From Arthrobacter sp. CJ23 (GTDB taxonomy: Bacteria; Actinomycetota; Actinomycetes; Actinomycetales; Micrococcaceae), in the NCBI RefSeq assembly GCF_024741795.1, contig NZ_CP102950.1, forward strand, positions 3,162,001-3,226,000: a stretch of DNA of 64,000 bases. Reading direction: 5' to 3'. The translations under genes and the position numbers were made by a program. Within the stretch, counting starts at the first letter, position 1. The number at the start of each line of letters is the position of its first letter. Below the pieces are notes generated by a model. That model ran no database searches, had not been told where the DNA came from, and saw only the letters and a program-made list of their open reading frames with translations. Shown here one piece after another: positions 26,858 through 36,247 of the stretch.

Positions 26858-27964
26858 TCAGTTCTCGGCCAGCAGCTCGCCGACGCGCGGTGCCACTTTG
26901 GCGCCGAACAGCTCGATGGAGCGCAGCATCTTTTCGTGCGGCAAGGTGCCGCTGCTGTACTTCATTTCGAAGCGGTCCGCACCGAGCGTGCCCTTGAGCC
27001 GGACGATCTTCGCCGCCACGGTTTCCGGCGAGCCTACGAACAGGGCGCCGTCCTCGTCCGCGGCGGCCTCGAACTCGCCGCGACCGGCCGGGCCCCAGCC
27101 GCGTTCCGCGCCGATCCTGTTGCGGGTGGCGAGCCAGTGCGGGTAGTACTCCTCCAGGGCCTGCTCATCGGTTTCGGCCACGTAGCCGGGAGAGTGCACG
27201 GACAGCGCCTGGGGCTGGTGCCCCTTCTCGGCCAGGGTGCGCCGGTACAGATCGGCGTAGGGGCGGAAGCGCTCGGGTTCGCCGCCGATGATCGCCAGCA
27301 CCATCGGGTAACCATACGAAGCGGTGCGGACCACTGACTGGGGCGAACCGCCCACGCCGATCCAGGTCGGAAGCAGGCGGCCTTCCACGTGCGGGTACAC
27401 CATCTGGCCCCGAAGCGACGCGCGCGTGCGGCCGTCCCAGTTCACCGGGTTCTGGGAGCGCACGCGGTCGTAGATGTCCAGCTTCTCCTCGAACAGGACA
27501 TCGTAGTCGCCCAGGTCGTAGCCGAAGAGCGGGAAGGACTCGGTGAAGGAGCCCCGGCCCAGGATCACTTCGGCGCGGCCGTTGGAGACGGCGTCGAGCG
27601 TGGCAAAGCGCTGGAAGACGCGGACGGGGTCGTCCGAGCTCAGGACCGTGACGGCGCTGCCGAGCCGGATGTCCTCGGTGGCCGAGGCGATGGCCGCCAG
27701 CACCACTTCCGGTGCACTGACGGCGAAGTCCTTGCGGTGGTGCTCCCCCACACCGAAGGAGTGGAGCCCGACGGCGTCGGCCACCTTGGCCTGTTCCACC
27801 ACCTCGCGCAGCACCTGGGCGTGATGCTTGGGGGTGCCGTCGGCAGCCAGGTCGACGTCGCCGAAGGTGCTGACGCCAAGGCGGATGGTGTCCGCGGGGA
27901 CGGGGGCTGTGGGGCTGCCCGCGGTAGAGGGACTGGTCACGGTAGGATCGCTGTTTTCATGCAT
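26858..27964 (-). CDS. LLM-class flavin-dependent oxidoreductase
   Basis: A 368-residue luciferase-like monooxygenase fold protein. Typical segments are [12 protein letters not shown] at the start, [40 protein letters not shown] and [20 protein letters not shown]. These fit the family with an FMN or F420 cofactor; the substrate is unknown. ATG 27964 is used, but in-frame ATG 27970 and GTG 27979 are possible and no clear ribosome site decides. It lies between hemB and hemL in the same direction, so it may be co-transcribed with heme genes. Confidence 0.85.
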   Translation of the reverse strand: MHENSDPTVTSPSTAGSPTAPVPADTIRLGVSTFGDVDLAADGTPKHHAQVLREVVEQAKVADAVGLHSFGVGEHHRKDFAVSAPEVVLAAIASATEDIRLGSAVTVLSSDDPVRVFQRFATLDAVSNGRAEVILGRGSFTESFPLFGYDLGDYDVLFEEKLDIYDRVRSQNPVNWDGRTRASLRGQMVYPHVEGRLLPTWIGVGGSPQSVVRTASYGYPMVLAIIGGEPERFRPYADLYRRTLAEKGHQPQALSVHSPGYVAETDEQALEEYYPHWLATRNRIGAERGWGPAGRGEFEAAADEDGALFVGSPETVAAKIVRLKGTLGADRFEMKYSSGTLPHEKMLRSIELFGAKVAPRVGELLAEN

Positions 27965-28007
27965 ACGCATACAAACCACGGGGTGTCCGGAAACATTCCC
28001 GGCCGGC

Positions 28008-28988
28008 TTACGACTCCTTCAGCCAGCCCGCCAGCTCCGAGGCCCAGTACGTCAGCACGCTGTTGGCGCCGGCCCGCTTGATGCCCAGGACCGACTCCAT
28101 GATGGCACCCTTGCGGTCGATCCAGCCGTTGGCCGCGGCCGCTTCGATCATCGCGTATTCGCCGGAGATCTGGTACGCCGACACCGGCACGGGGCTCATG
28201 GCGGCGACGTCGGCCAGGATGTCCAGGTAGCTCATGGCCGGCTTGACCATGACCATGTCCGCGCCTTCCTCGAGGTCCAGTTCCACCTCGAGGATGGCTT
28301 CGCGGCGGTTCGCGGCGTCCATCTGGTAGGTGCGGCGGTCTCCCTTGAGCTGGGAATCCACGGCTTCGCGGAAGGGGCCGTAGAAGGCGGAGGCGTATTT
28401 GGCCGCGTAGGCCAGGATGGCGGTGTTCTTGTGGCCGGATTCCTCGAGGGCCTGGCGGATCACGGCGATCTGGCCGTCCATCATGCCGGAGGGCCCCAGC
28501 ACGTGGGCGCCGGCGTCGGCCTGGGCCACTGCCATCTGGCCGTAAATTTCCAGCGTGGCGTCGTTGTCCACGTAACCATCGGCGTCCAGGACGCCGCAGT
28601 GGCCATGGTCGGTGAACTCGTCCAGGCAGACGTCGCCCATGATGACCAGCTCGTCACCCACCTCGGCGCGGACGTCGCGGATGGCCTTGTTGAGGACGCC
28701 GTCCGGGTCCAAGGAGGCGGTGCCGCGGGCATCCCGGACCGCCGGGACGCCAAAGAGCATGATGCCGCCCACGCCGAGTTCCACGGCTTCCGCTGCGGCG
28801 CGCTTGAGCGAATCGGTGGTGTGCTGGACGACGCCGGGCATGGAGGTGATGGGCGAGGGCTCGCTGAGTCCTTCGCGGATGAACGCGGGCAGGATCAGGT
28901 CCGCAGGCGCCAGGCGGTATTCCGCGGTGAGCCGGCGCATGGCGGGCGTGGTGCGGAGGCGGCGCGGGCGGTGGTTCGGAAAGCTCAT
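28008..28988 (-). CDS. hemB: Delta-aminolevulinic acid dehydratase (porphobilinogen synthase)
   Basis: Condenses two 5-aminolevulinate molecules to porphobilinogen; 326 residues. The active-site lysines lie in [11 protein letters not shown] and in [10 protein letters not shown]. The metal loop [15 protein letters not shown] has two of the cysteines of zinc-type enzymes, with Asp at the middle position. ATG 28988 overlaps the hemD stop (ATGA). A much longer frame exists upstream but it is only a shadow of hemD. Confidence 0.96.
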   Translation of the reverse strand: MSFPNHRPRRLRTTPAMRRLTAEYRLAPADLILPAFIREGLSEPSPITSMPGVVQHTTDSLKRAAAEAVELGVGGIMLFGVPAVRDARGTASLDPDGVLNKAIRDVRAEVGDELVIMGDVCLDEFTDHGHCGVLDADGYVDNDATLEIYGQMAVAQADAGAHVLGPSGMMDGQIAVIRQALEESGHKNTAILAYAAKYASAFYGPFREAVDSQLKGDRRTYQMDAANRREAILEVELDLEEGADMVMVKPAMSYLDILADVAAMSPVPVSAYQISGEYAMIEAAAANGWIDRKGAIMESVLGIKRAGANSVLTYWASELAGWLKES

Positions 28989-29860
28989 CGGGTGTTCCCT
29001 TCGTTGGCGAATACGGTGCCCAGGGCGGCAACGATGCCGTCCGGCGTGGGGACTTGGGCGGTGGCGGCCACCGGGATGCCGAGTGCGGCAGCTTCTGCCG
29101 CCGTCGGGCGCCCGATGGCGATGAAGCGGCACGTTCCCAGCGGCAGGAGCGTCGCGGCGATGCGCCGTGCAGCGCTTGGCGAGGCGGCCACGACGGCGTC
29201 GATCGTCCCGGCGTCGAGCTCGCCGCGCGTCTGCGAGGGACTCAGCTGGCGCGGGGCGGCCTGATCGGAGATCCCGACGGCGGACGGGAGTTCCGCGTCC
29301 AGGCGGAGTCCGTCCCGGGCCGGGAAATCGACGGTGTGGTAGGCCACGATGGCCGTGACGGCGGCGCCCTTGGCGGCCAGGCCGTCGCGGAGGGACGGGG
29401 CTGCGATGTCGGCCTGCGGCAGGAGCACCCGCTCCGGGGCGGCAGTCCAAAGCTCCACGAGTCCTTCGGCGGACTGGATGTCCACCGGGGCCAGGGCCAC
29501 GGGGATGCCCACGGACTCGAGGATCCGCCGCGACGACGGCCCGATGGTGGCCACACGCGTTCCGGCCGGAACCAGCCGGGCCGGTGTGGTCCCGCGTTCG
29601 GCGGCCTTCTCCACGAGCATGCGCACCGTGGTGATGCTGCTGACCACGAGCCAGTCGAAGCTTCCGGCCGCCAGCCCGTCCAGGGCCGCGTCCAGGGCCG
29701 GCTGGTCCGCGGCACGCTCGAAGTCGATGAGCGGCAGGAGCAGCGGTTCGGCCCCGAGGCTGCTGAGCAGTGATGCCAGCGGCCGGGCGCGGTCGCCGCT
29801 CCGGGTGATCAGGACGCGCCTGCCACCCAGAACGCCGTCCGGTGCGTCAGGATGCTGCAA
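28985..29860 (-). CDS. hemD: Uroporphyrinogen-III synthase
   Basis: Closes hydroxymethylbilane to uroporphyrinogen III. It has 291 residues in the usual weakly conserved two-domain fold: [34 protein letters not shown] at the N-terminus, [15 protein letters not shown] near 85, and [19 protein letters not shown] 29860 is the only plausible start in phase before the conserved VLITR segment; it overlaps the end of hemC by 14 nt. The stop overlaps the hemB start. Confidence 0.9.
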   Translation of the reverse strand: MQHPDAPDGVLGGRRVLITRSGDRARPLASLLSSLGAEPLLLPLIDFERAADQPALDAALDGLAAGSFDWLVVSSITTVRMLVEKAAERGTTPARLVPAGTRVATIGPSSRRILESVGIPVALAPVDIQSAEGLVELWTAAPERVLLPQADIAAPSLRDGLAAKGAAVTAIVAYHTVDFPARDGLRLDAELPSAVGISDQAAPRQLSPSQTRGELDAGTIDAVVAASPSAARRIAATLLPLGTCRFIAIGRPTAAEAAALGIPVAATAQVPTPDGIVAALGTVFANEGNTR

Positions 29861-30830
29861 GGTCCGCGATCTCCGCGGCACCGGCAGCGAGCAGGAGCTC
29901 GGCCACCTCGATGCCGAGCAGCGTGGCCCCGACCTCCGTGAGACCGTCGGTGGCCTTCTTCTCGCGCACCGTCCTGGTGCCGTCCACGGCGCAGACTGCG
30001 GCCTCAAGGTACAGCATGCTGCCCTTGCGGTAGGCGAAGGCCCCCACGGGGGCGGCACAGCCGGCCTCCAGGCGCGCCAGCACGGCACGCTCGGCGGTCA
30101 CGGCCAGGCGGGTGTCCTGGTCGTTGAGGGCGGCCAGGGCCTGCGCCAGCACGCCGTGCGAGCCCTCGGTGGAACCGGACTGCCGCGGGGCGTCGGCCGT
30201 GCGGCATTCGATGGCCAGCGCACCCTGCCCGGGGGCGGGCAGCATGACGTCCGTCTCGAAGAATTCGCTGACGGTGTCCAGGCGGCCCATGCGTTCCAGG
30301 CCGGCAGCGGCCAGCACGACGGCGTCGAGGTCGCCGGGGGCGTCTTCCGCGTTGCCGGGCAGGCCGGGCACGCGGCCCAGCCGGGTGTCCACGTTGCCGC
30401 GGATGTCCTGCACGTCCAGGTCCGGGCGGGCGGCACGCAGCTGCGCGGCGCGCCGCGGCGAGCCGGTGCCCACCTTGGCGCCCTGCGGCAGATCCGCCAG
30501 CTTCAGCCCGTCACGGGCACACAGTACATCGCGGACATCAACGCGCTTGGGCGTCGCCGCGATGGTGAGGCCGACCGCCGCGCCCGTGGGCAGGTCCTTG
30601 AGCGAGTGCACGGCGACGTCGCAGCTCTCCTGCAGCAGGGCATCGCGCAGGGCGGCAACGAACACTCCGGTGCCGCCCATCTGGGACAGCGAACCGGTCT
30701 TGACGTCGCCCTCGGTGGTGATGCGCACCAGTTCCACGGGGAAGCCGCCGATCGCGGAGAGCTGGTCCGCGGTCTGCTGGGTCTGGGTCAGCGCGAGCTT
30801 GCTGGCGCGCGTGCCGATGCGGACGGTCAT
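29847..30830 (-). CDS. hemC: Hydroxymethylbilane synthase (porphobilinogen deaminase)
   Basis: Polymerises four porphobilinogens; 327 residues. The dipyrromethane cofactor cysteine is Cys258 in LEAGCAAPVGAFA. IGTRASKLALTQT at the N-terminus, VHSLKDLPT near 75 and GTGSPRRAAQL near 122 are strongly conserved. Its ATG overlaps the hemH stop (ATGA), and its own end overlaps hemD, so expression is tightly coupled within the heme operon. Confidence 0.96.
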   Translation of the reverse strand: MTVRIGTRASKLALTQTQQTADQLSAIGGFPVELVRITTEGDVKTGSLSQMGGTGVFVAALRDALLQESCDVAVHSLKDLPTGAAVGLTIAATPKRVDVRDVLCARDGLKLADLPQGAKVGTGSPRRAAQLRAARPDLDVQDIRGNVDTRLGRVPGLPGNAEDAPGDLDAVVLAAAGLERMGRLDTVSEFFETDVMLPAPGQGALAIECRTADAPRQSGSTEGSHGVLAQALAALNDQDTRLAVTAERAVLARLEAGCAAPVGAFAYRKGSMLYLEAAVCAVDGTRTVREKKATDGLTEVGATLLGIEVAELLLAAGAAEIADLAAS

Positions 30831-32044
30831 TTCGCGTCCTCCGCAACGGGGTAGGCCGCGTGCCCGGTTCCAATGGTGGAGCCGTTCTCGGCGATGACGG
30901 GCTTGGCGCCCCGGAAGTTCTCGGAGCAGCCTGCCGGGAGGACGTCGTACCAGGGGCCCAGTTCGGTGGCATGCGGGCGGTCAGCAACGTGCTGCTCCAC
31001 GGTGCGTTCGCAGATCAGGTCCACGAGCCCGGAAACAAAGGTGGCGTGGGTTCCCGGCGTCGGCACGCGGGTGGCGGCAATGCCCAGGTTCCTGCACGTT
31101 TCCAAGGCTTCGGTGTCCAGGTCCCAGGCGACTTCCATGTGGTCGCTCACGAAGCCGAGCGGCACAATGACGGCACCCTTGAGGCCCTGCCCGGCAAGGA
31201 CCTCGAGGTGGTCGTTGATGTCCGGTTCCAGCCAGGGGATGTGCGGGGCTCCGGAGCGCGACTGGTACACGAGGTCCCATTCGACGTCGGGGGCGACTGC
31301 GGCCATGATGGCCCGGGCGTTGGCCAAGTGCTGGGCAACGTAGGCGGAGTTGCCCTCGAATTCACGCGGCTCGTCAACCGAGGCTCCGGCAGCTTCGGCG
31401 TCGCGGGTCGGGATGGAGTGCGTGGCGAAGAGCACGCGCACGGGCGCGTCCGGGGTGCCCGCGGCGGCCAGCTCGGCACGGACCTTGGCCAGCCCGGCCG
31501 CGGTTCCTTCCACGAAGGGCTCAATGAAGCCGGGGTGGTCGAAGTAGGCGCGGACCTTGTCCACCTCGAGCTTCCCGTCCAGGCCGCTCTCCGTCAGGGC
31601 GATGCCGATGTCCTCGCGGTACTGGCGGCAGCTGGAGTAGCAGGTGTAGGCGGAGGTGGTGAGCATCAGCAGGCTGCGATGGCCGGCGTCGTAGGCGTCC
31701 TGCAGCACCGGGGCCATGTACGGGTCCCAGTTGCGGTTGCCCCACAGCACGGGGAGCTCGATGCCGCGGGCCGCGAGCTCAGCTTCAAGGGCGGCCTTGA
31801 GATCGCGGTTCTGCTGGTTGATGGGGCTGATGCCGCCGAAGGCGCGGTAGTGGTGCGAGACCTCTTCCAGGCGCTCATCCGGGATGCCCCGGCCGCGCGT
31901 CACATTGCGCAGGAACGGAATGACGTCGTCCTGGCCTTCGGGGCCGCCGAAGGAGGCGAGCAGCACGGCGTCGTACTGCTTGGGAGCCTGGCGGAAGCGT
32001 TCGGTGACGGCGTTCAGTTCAGTGGAGACGGAGAGCCCGCTCAT
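30827..32044 (-). CDS. hemH: Coproporphyrin III ferrochelatase (HemH/CpfC)
   Basis: Inserts iron into coproporphyrin III in the pathway that ends with HemQ. It has 405 residues with AVLLASFGGPEGQDDVIPFL near 27, the catalytic His in FATHSIPTRD and the acidic site in LVYQSRSGAP. Many actinobacterial enzymes carry a [2Fe-2S] cluster with a C-terminal CxC; here only single cysteines (LICERT, PAGCSENF) are seen, so a cluster is not evident. The ATG overlaps the hemQ stop in an ATGA junction. Confidence 0.94.
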   Translation of the reverse strand: MSGLSVSTELNAVTERFRQAPKQYDAVLLASFGGPEGQDDVIPFLRNVTRGRGIPDERLEEVSHHYRAFGGISPINQQNRDLKAALEAELAARGIELPVLWGNRNWDPYMAPVLQDAYDAGHRSLLMLTTSAYTCYSSCRQYREDIGIALTESGLDGKLEVDKVRAYFDHPGFIEPFVEGTAAGLAKVRAELAAAGTPDAPVRVLFATHSIPTRDAEAAGASVDEPREFEGNSAYVAQHLANARAIMAAVAPDVEWDLVYQSRSGAPHIPWLEPDINDHLEVLAGQGLKGAVIVPLGFVSDHMEVAWDLDTEALETCRNLGIAATRVPTPGTHATFVSGLVDLICERTVEQHVADRPHATELGPWYDVLPAGCSENFRGAKPVIAENGSTIGTGHAAYPVAEDAK

Positions 32045-32742
32045 GCAAGGACCTCGGCGATTTCGGCGGCCGTGATGCGGCGGCCGGTGTAGAACGGGAT
32101 CTCCTCGCGGACGTGGTTGCGGGCATCGGTGGCGCGCAGGTGGCGCATGAGGTCCACGAGGTCAACCAGCTCGGGGGCTTCCAGGCCAAGGATCCATTCC
32201 CAGTCGCCCAGGGCGAAGGAGGACACCGTGTTGGAGATGACCTGCGGGAATTCGCGGCCCAGCATGCCGTGGTCGCGCAGCATCTTGCCGCGCTCCTCGG
32301 CGGGCAGGAGGTACCACTCGTAGGAGCGGACGAAGGGGTAGACGCACAGCCAGGTGCTGGGCTCCACGCCGCGGGCGTAGGCCGGAACGTGGCTTTTGGC
32401 AAACTCGGCTTCGCGGTGGACGCCCATGGCGGACCAGACGATCTCGGTGCCGGCGAAGAGGCTGCTGCGGCGGATGTCGCGGACGGCGGACTGGAGTGCC
32501 TCGGGCTTGGCGCCGTGGAGCCACACCATGATGTCGGCGTCCGAGCGCATTGCCGAAACGTCGTAGGAGCCGCGCAGGACTACGCCGCCTTCGGCGAGCT
32601 TGCTGGCCAGCGCCTCGAATTCCACGACAGCATCGCCGCTGCGCAGGACATCGGAGGAGCGCTTGAAAACGGTCCACAGCGTAAAGAACTGCTCTTCGGT
32701 TTCAGCAGTTTTAGTGACAGATTCGGCAGAAGTGTGGCTCAT
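32041..32742 (-). CDS. hemQ: Coproheme decarboxylase (HemQ/ChdC)
   Basis: A chlorite-dismutase-fold protein of 233 residues that decarboxylates coproheme to protoheme with peroxide, the last step of the coproporphyrin-dependent pathway. Conserved segments are RGSYDVSAMRSDADIMVW near 60, YPFVRSYEWYLLPAEER, FALGDWEWILGLEAPEL and the C-terminal EIPFYTGRRI. Its presence with HemY and HemH in one operon shows which heme route this organism uses. It is followed by hemH with a 4-nt overlap. Confidence 0.95.
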   Translation of the reverse strand: MSHTSAESVTKTAETEEQFFTLWTVFKRSSDVLRSGDAVVEFEALASKLAEGGVVLRGSYDVSAMRSDADIMVWLHGAKPEALQSAVRDIRRSSLFAGTEIVWSAMGVHREAEFAKSHVPAYARGVEPSTWLCVYPFVRSYEWYLLPAEERGKMLRDHGMLGREFPQVISNTVSSFALGDWEWILGLEAPELVDLVDLMRHLRATDARNHVREEIPFYTGRRITAAEIAEVLA

Positions 32743-32821
32743 GGTTCAAGTTTGCCCCGTGCGCGGCGCTAAGTCGAAACGAACAAGTTCTACAACGTGT
32801 AGAAGTGACGCAATTCACGGC

Positions 32822-33367
32822 TCAGCTGCTGTTGCGCCGCATCCGGAGAAATTGCCAGATTCCTGCGGCACCAAGGACGGTCAGGCCCATCCCGCCCCAG
32901 AGCTGCATGAAATTCGGCAGGTCCATCCACTGCGCGGCCGGCACGGGTTGTCGGAGCATTGGAGCGGGAGCCGCGGCCGGAGGGACCGCCGGCCCGGTGC
33001 GGATGCCTTGTGGTGCGGAAGACGACGCACCATTCGTGGCTTCGGCCCCAGCAGGGCCGGTTCCAGCAGTGCCGCCGGCAGAAGGGACCGGCACGGCCGT
33101 CTCGGGCGGACTGGCCGGCGACACGGCAGAAGCGCCGGGCTCGGCAGGGTCGGACGATTTGGGCTTGGGTTTGCGGGAGTTCTCGGCTCCTTCACCCCTG
33201 TCCGCAGGATCGGAGGGCAGGACCATTGCCTGTGAGGCAGCAAGGGAGGCAGGGATTCCCGCAGACAAGACCAGCACCGCTCCAAGGACAGCGGAAGCCG
33301 CCGCCCGTTGAAGACCCCCATGGGAACCAGCCTGCCGGAGATATCCGCCTGGCTTCTGATTGACCAT
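32822..33367 (-). CDS. Small membrane/exported protein within heme cluster
   Basis: I do not recognise this 181-residue protein. An N-terminal hydrophobic stretch (AAASAVLGAVLVLSAGIPASLAA) looks like a signal peptide. A long Pro/Ala/Ser/Glu low-complexity region (about 45-135) follows, and a C-terminal membrane segment (MQLWGGMGLTVLGAAGIWQFL) ends in a positive cluster RMRRNSS. The topology would be a spacer outside the cell held by a C-terminal anchor. A TAGTGT box (33381-33376) lies 8 nt before ATG 33367; ATG 33373 is an alternative. It lies between hemY and hemQ in the same direction. Confidence 0.65.
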   Translation of the reverse strand: MVNQKPGGYLRQAGSHGGLQRAAASAVLGAVLVLSAGIPASLAASQAMVLPSDPADRGEGAENSRKPKPKSSDPAEPGASAVSPASPPETAVPVPSAGGTAGTGPAGAEATNGASSSAPQGIRTGPAVPPAAAPAPMLRQPVPAAQWMDLPNFMQLWGGMGLTVLGAAGIWQFLRMRRNSS

Positions 33368-33440
33368 AGTCATCGACACTAGCCACTGGCGGGCACATGC
33401 ACAAAGCCGGACCGCGGTTGCGTCGGGATCCGGTGCCCGT

Positions 33441-34967
33441 TTAGCCCTTCGCGGCGAGCTGGGCGCGGGTGTCCGCCACCACGGCTGCGAGCCCGTTGCC
33501 GGCCAGCCAGCCGCCCACCACGGCAAGGCCGTCGGTGCCGGCGCAGATCCGGCGGACCTCGGCCACGCGCTGTTTGTGCCCGACGGCGGCAAACGGCAGG
33601 GCTCCGGCCCAGCGGACCACATCCCAATCCACCACGTCGTCCCGCGTGACGGGCACCGTCAGCAGGGTCGAGGCATCGTGGAGCGCGGCCTCGAACAGTG
33701 CCTCGTCGTCCAGGACATCCAGGATCTTCGCGGGGCCGTCCTCGCGGCGGCCATAGGACAGGCGCAGCACATGCGTTCCCGGCCCGGCTTCCTCGGCCAG
33801 CCAGTCCCATTTGGCCGTGGCGTGCGTAAGCGCCTTGGCCGTGATCCCGGGGGTCTGCGGGGCCACGAGGATGCCGGTGCCGCGCGGGCGCCCGTCCAGC
33901 TCGGGCAGGTCCACAACCACGGTCACCAGGCTGACGAGCGGCCCCGCTGAGGGGCGGAGCGCGGACAGTTCCGGCAGGGAGCTTTCAAGGAGCCCGACGG
34001 CGGACGGGCCGTCGAGCGCGACCACCAGGCGTTTGGCGTCGTGCGTTTTTTCGCCGGCAGTCACGTGCCAGCCCTGCCCGGACCGGGCGATGGACTCGGC
34101 CCGCGTCCCGCTCAGCAGCACGGCGCCGCGGGAGCGCAGATCGGCCACAAGGGCGGCCACCAGGGTGTGCATTCCGCCGTGGAGTCCGCCGACCGCGGAT
34201 CCTGCCTTGGCCGGCTGGCGCACCTCGGCCTGGCCCGCCGTGGATTGCGGGGCAGCAGAACTACGGACGGCCTTGCGCTGTGCCGCGACAGCGGCGGCAA
34301 GCGAGCCATGCTCACGGAGGCCGGCGCGGAGGCCTGGGGCCACCATGTCGACGTCGAGCAGTGCGGGGTCGGCCGAATGCACGCCGCCCACCACGGGCGC
34401 CACCAGCCGCTCCAGGACACGCTTGCCCATGCGGGCACGGACCAGCGCCGCAACGCTGGTCACATCGGCCGAGGTGCCCAGGGCTGCGGGGAGCCAGCGG
34501 TCCAAGGAGGCGCGCAGGGCTCCGGCAAGGCCGAGGGAACGCCGGACTTCAGGATCCCAGGGGTTGGCCGGGATGCCCAGGACACCCGTCTTGGGCAGTT
34601 CCTGCGGGCCGTCGGGCAGCTGCACCCAGGCGCCTCCCGCGTGCGGGGCAACGATGCGCTCCCCCAGCCCCAGTTCGCGGGCCAGCTCGGCCACCGCGGT
34701 GGAGCGCGTGGCGAATGATTCGGCTCCGCTGTCCAGCGTCAGTCCGGCGACGGTGTGGCTGCCCACACAGCCTCCCCAGGCATCGCTGGCTTCGAGCACG
34801 GTAACAGAGGATCCGGCCATGGCCAGTTCGCGCGCCGCCACCAGGCCGGAGATGCCTCCGCCCACTACGACGGCGGACGGCCCGCCGGCGGCGTGCCCCG
34901 CCGCTGCGTGCTCCGGCGCTGAATTCGCCGGCGTTGGGTGTTCCGGCCGTGCGTGTCCGCCGCGCAT
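33441..34967 (-). CDS. hemY: Coproporphyrinogen III oxidase, HemY type (CgoX)
   Basis: FAD-dependent six-electron oxidation of coproporphyrinogen III to coproporphyrin III. It has 508 residues. The dinucleotide fold is AVVVGGGISGLVAARELAMAG near residue 32, preceded by a His/Ala/Pro-rich leader of about 28 residues not seen in shorter relatives. The matching ferrochelatase and HemQ next door make coproporphyrinogen, not protoporphyrinogen, the likely substrate. It starts 5 nt after the hemE stop. Confidence 0.93.
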   Translation of the reverse strand: MRGGHARPEHPTPANSAPEHAAAGHAAGGPSAVVVGGGISGLVAARELAMAGSSVTVLEASDAWGGCVGSHTVAGLTLDSGAESFATRSTAVAELARELGLGERIVAPHAGGAWVQLPDGPQELPKTGVLGIPANPWDPEVRRSLGLAGALRASLDRWLPAALGTSADVTSVAALVRARMGKRVLERLVAPVVGGVHSADPALLDVDMVAPGLRAGLREHGSLAAAVAAQRKAVRSSAAPQSTAGQAEVRQPAKAGSAVGGLHGGMHTLVAALVADLRSRGAVLLSGTRAESIARSGQGWHVTAGEKTHDAKRLVVALDGPSAVGLLESSLPELSALRPSAGPLVSLVTVVVDLPELDGRPRGTGILVAPQTPGITAKALTHATAKWDWLAEEAGPGTHVLRLSYGRREDGPAKILDVLDDEALFEAALHDASTLLTVPVTRDDVVDWDVVRWAGALPFAAVGHKQRVAEVRRICAGTDGLAVVGGWLAGNGLAAVVADTRAQLAAKG

Positions 34968-34972
34968 GGCGC

Positions 34973-36088
34973 CTACTCCGCGGGGATCGAGTGGATGAGT
35001 TCCACGATGCGGGTCAGCACGGTGGGGTCCGTTTCCGGGGGCACGCCGTGGCCAAGGTTGAGGACATGGCCCGGGGCGCCGGCGCCGGCGGCGATGACAC
35101 CGCGGACGTGTGCTTCCAGGACTTCCCAGGGCGCGGAGAGCAGCGCGGGGTCGATGTTGCCCTGCAGCGGAACGGTGCCGCCCAGGCGGCGGTTGGCCTC
35201 ATCCAGGGGCAGGCGGTAATCGACACCCATCACGTCCACGCCGACGTCGCGCATGGCCACGAGCAGCTCGGAGGTTCCCGTGCCGAAGTGGACCAGCGGG
35301 GCGCCCAGGTGGCGGACGTGGTCCAGGGCGCGGGCGGAGGCCGGGGCGACGTACTTGCTGTAGTCGGCCAGGCCCAGGGAACCGGCCCAGGAGTCGAAGA
35401 GCTGGCCTGCGGAGGCGCCGGCTTCGAGCTGGGCGCGCAGGAACATGCCGGAGGCGTCGGCGGCCCAGTTGGCCAGGGCGGTCCACGTTTCGGGGTCGGC
35501 GTGCATCATGGTGCGCGGGCCGAGGTGGTCGCGGGAGGGCTTGCCTTCAACCATGTAGGCGGCCAGGGTGAACGGGGCGCCGGCGAAGCCGATGAGCGGG
35601 GTCTTGCCGAGTTCCGCGACGGTGAGGCGGACGGCCTCGCGGATCGGTTCGAGGGCCTCCCACGTCAGCTGCGGCAGTGCGGCGACGTCCGCGGCGGTGC
35701 GGACCGGCTTGTCCAGCACAGGTCCGACGCCGGGGACGATGTCCACGCCGACGCCGGCAAGCTTGAGCGGGATGACGATATCGGAGAAGAAGATCGCGGC
35801 ATCAACATCGTGGCGGCGGACCGGCTGCAGGGTGATCTCGGATGCCAGCTCCGGGCGGAGGCAGGAATCCAGCATGGCCACGCCTTCGCGCACCTTCAGG
35901 TATTCGGGCAGCGAACGGCCTGCCTGGCGCATGAACCAGACGGGACGGCGGGACGGCTTGCCCCCGCGGTAGGCCGTGATCAGGGCCGAGTCCGAGGTGC
36001 GGCCATCCGTCAGCGGGTGGCTTGCGTCAAGGGTCCCGGCGGGGACGGTGGTGGCCGTGCTGTTGGATGCTGCAGAGCTGGAAGTCAT
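34973..36088 (-). CDS. hemE: Uroporphyrinogen decarboxylase
   Basis: Decarboxylates uroporphyrinogen III to coproporphyrinogen III; 371 residues. The family signatures PVWFMRQAGRSLPEY near 48 and GFAGAPFTLAAYM near 165 are present, with the catalytic Asp in AIFFSDIVIPL. ATG 36088 is chosen because upstream codons do not match the family. First gene of the minus-strand heme operon, with a candidate promoter and palindrome about 35 nt upstream. Confidence 0.96.
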   Translation of the reverse strand: MTSSSAASNSTATTVPAGTLDASHPLTDGRTSDSALITAYRGGKPSRRPVWFMRQAGRSLPEYLKVREGVAMLDSCLRPELASEITLQPVRRHDVDAAIFFSDIVIPLKLAGVGVDIVPGVGPVLDKPVRTAADVAALPQLTWEALEPIREAVRLTVAELGKTPLIGFAGAPFTLAAYMVEGKPSRDHLGPRTMMHADPETWTALANWAADASGMFLRAQLEAGASAGQLFDSWAGSLGLADYSKYVAPASARALDHVRHLGAPLVHFGTGTSELLVAMRDVGVDVMGVDYRLPLDEANRRLGGTVPLQGNIDPALLSAPWEVLEAHVRGVIAAGAGAPGHVLNLGHGVPPETDPTVLTRIVELIHSIPAE

Positions 36089-36118
36089 GCCTTCGATTGT
36101 GCCGAAAATCGCGCGCAA

Positions 36119-36137
36119 AAGATAACGACAGCCTGTC
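36119..36137 (-). promoter_or_regulatory. Putative hemE promoter with palindromic operator
   Basis: On the minus strand a TATCTT box (36124-36119) could be the -10 of hemE, giving a leader of about 20-25 nt. Immediately upstream is the palindrome GACAGCCTGTC (36127-36137, read on plus), in the spacer position where a repressor would block RNA polymerase. No transcription factor is assigned. Confidence 0.4.
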
Positions 36138-36232
36138 ACAGCGGGTGGCACGCGCGGCCGGGGTGACCGGGATCACCGGGCGGGGTGTGAATTGCCACGG
36201 CCGGGCATTGTTCTACGGGGCCACGAAAAAGC

Positions 36233-36238
36233 TATGAT
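36233..36238 (+). promoter_or_regulatory. hemA: Putative hemA -10 box
   Basis: TATGAT lies 9 nt before the GTG start of hemA. A weak TTGTTC (36208-36213) is 19 nt upstream. The transcript would have almost no leader, so HemA would be translated from a near-leaderless mRNA. Confidence 0.5.
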
Positions 36239-36247
36239 TGGGGTGCT

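Noticed and set aside
28989..29450. Long N-terminal extension of the hemB frame.
   Set aside because: It lies in hemD coding sequence, is Arg/Pro/Gly-rich, and the ATGA overlap at 28988 explains the true start.
36089..36247. A riboswitch or structured leader in front of hemA.
   Set aside because: The TATGAT box is only 9 nt from the GTG start, which leaves no room for a structured leader.
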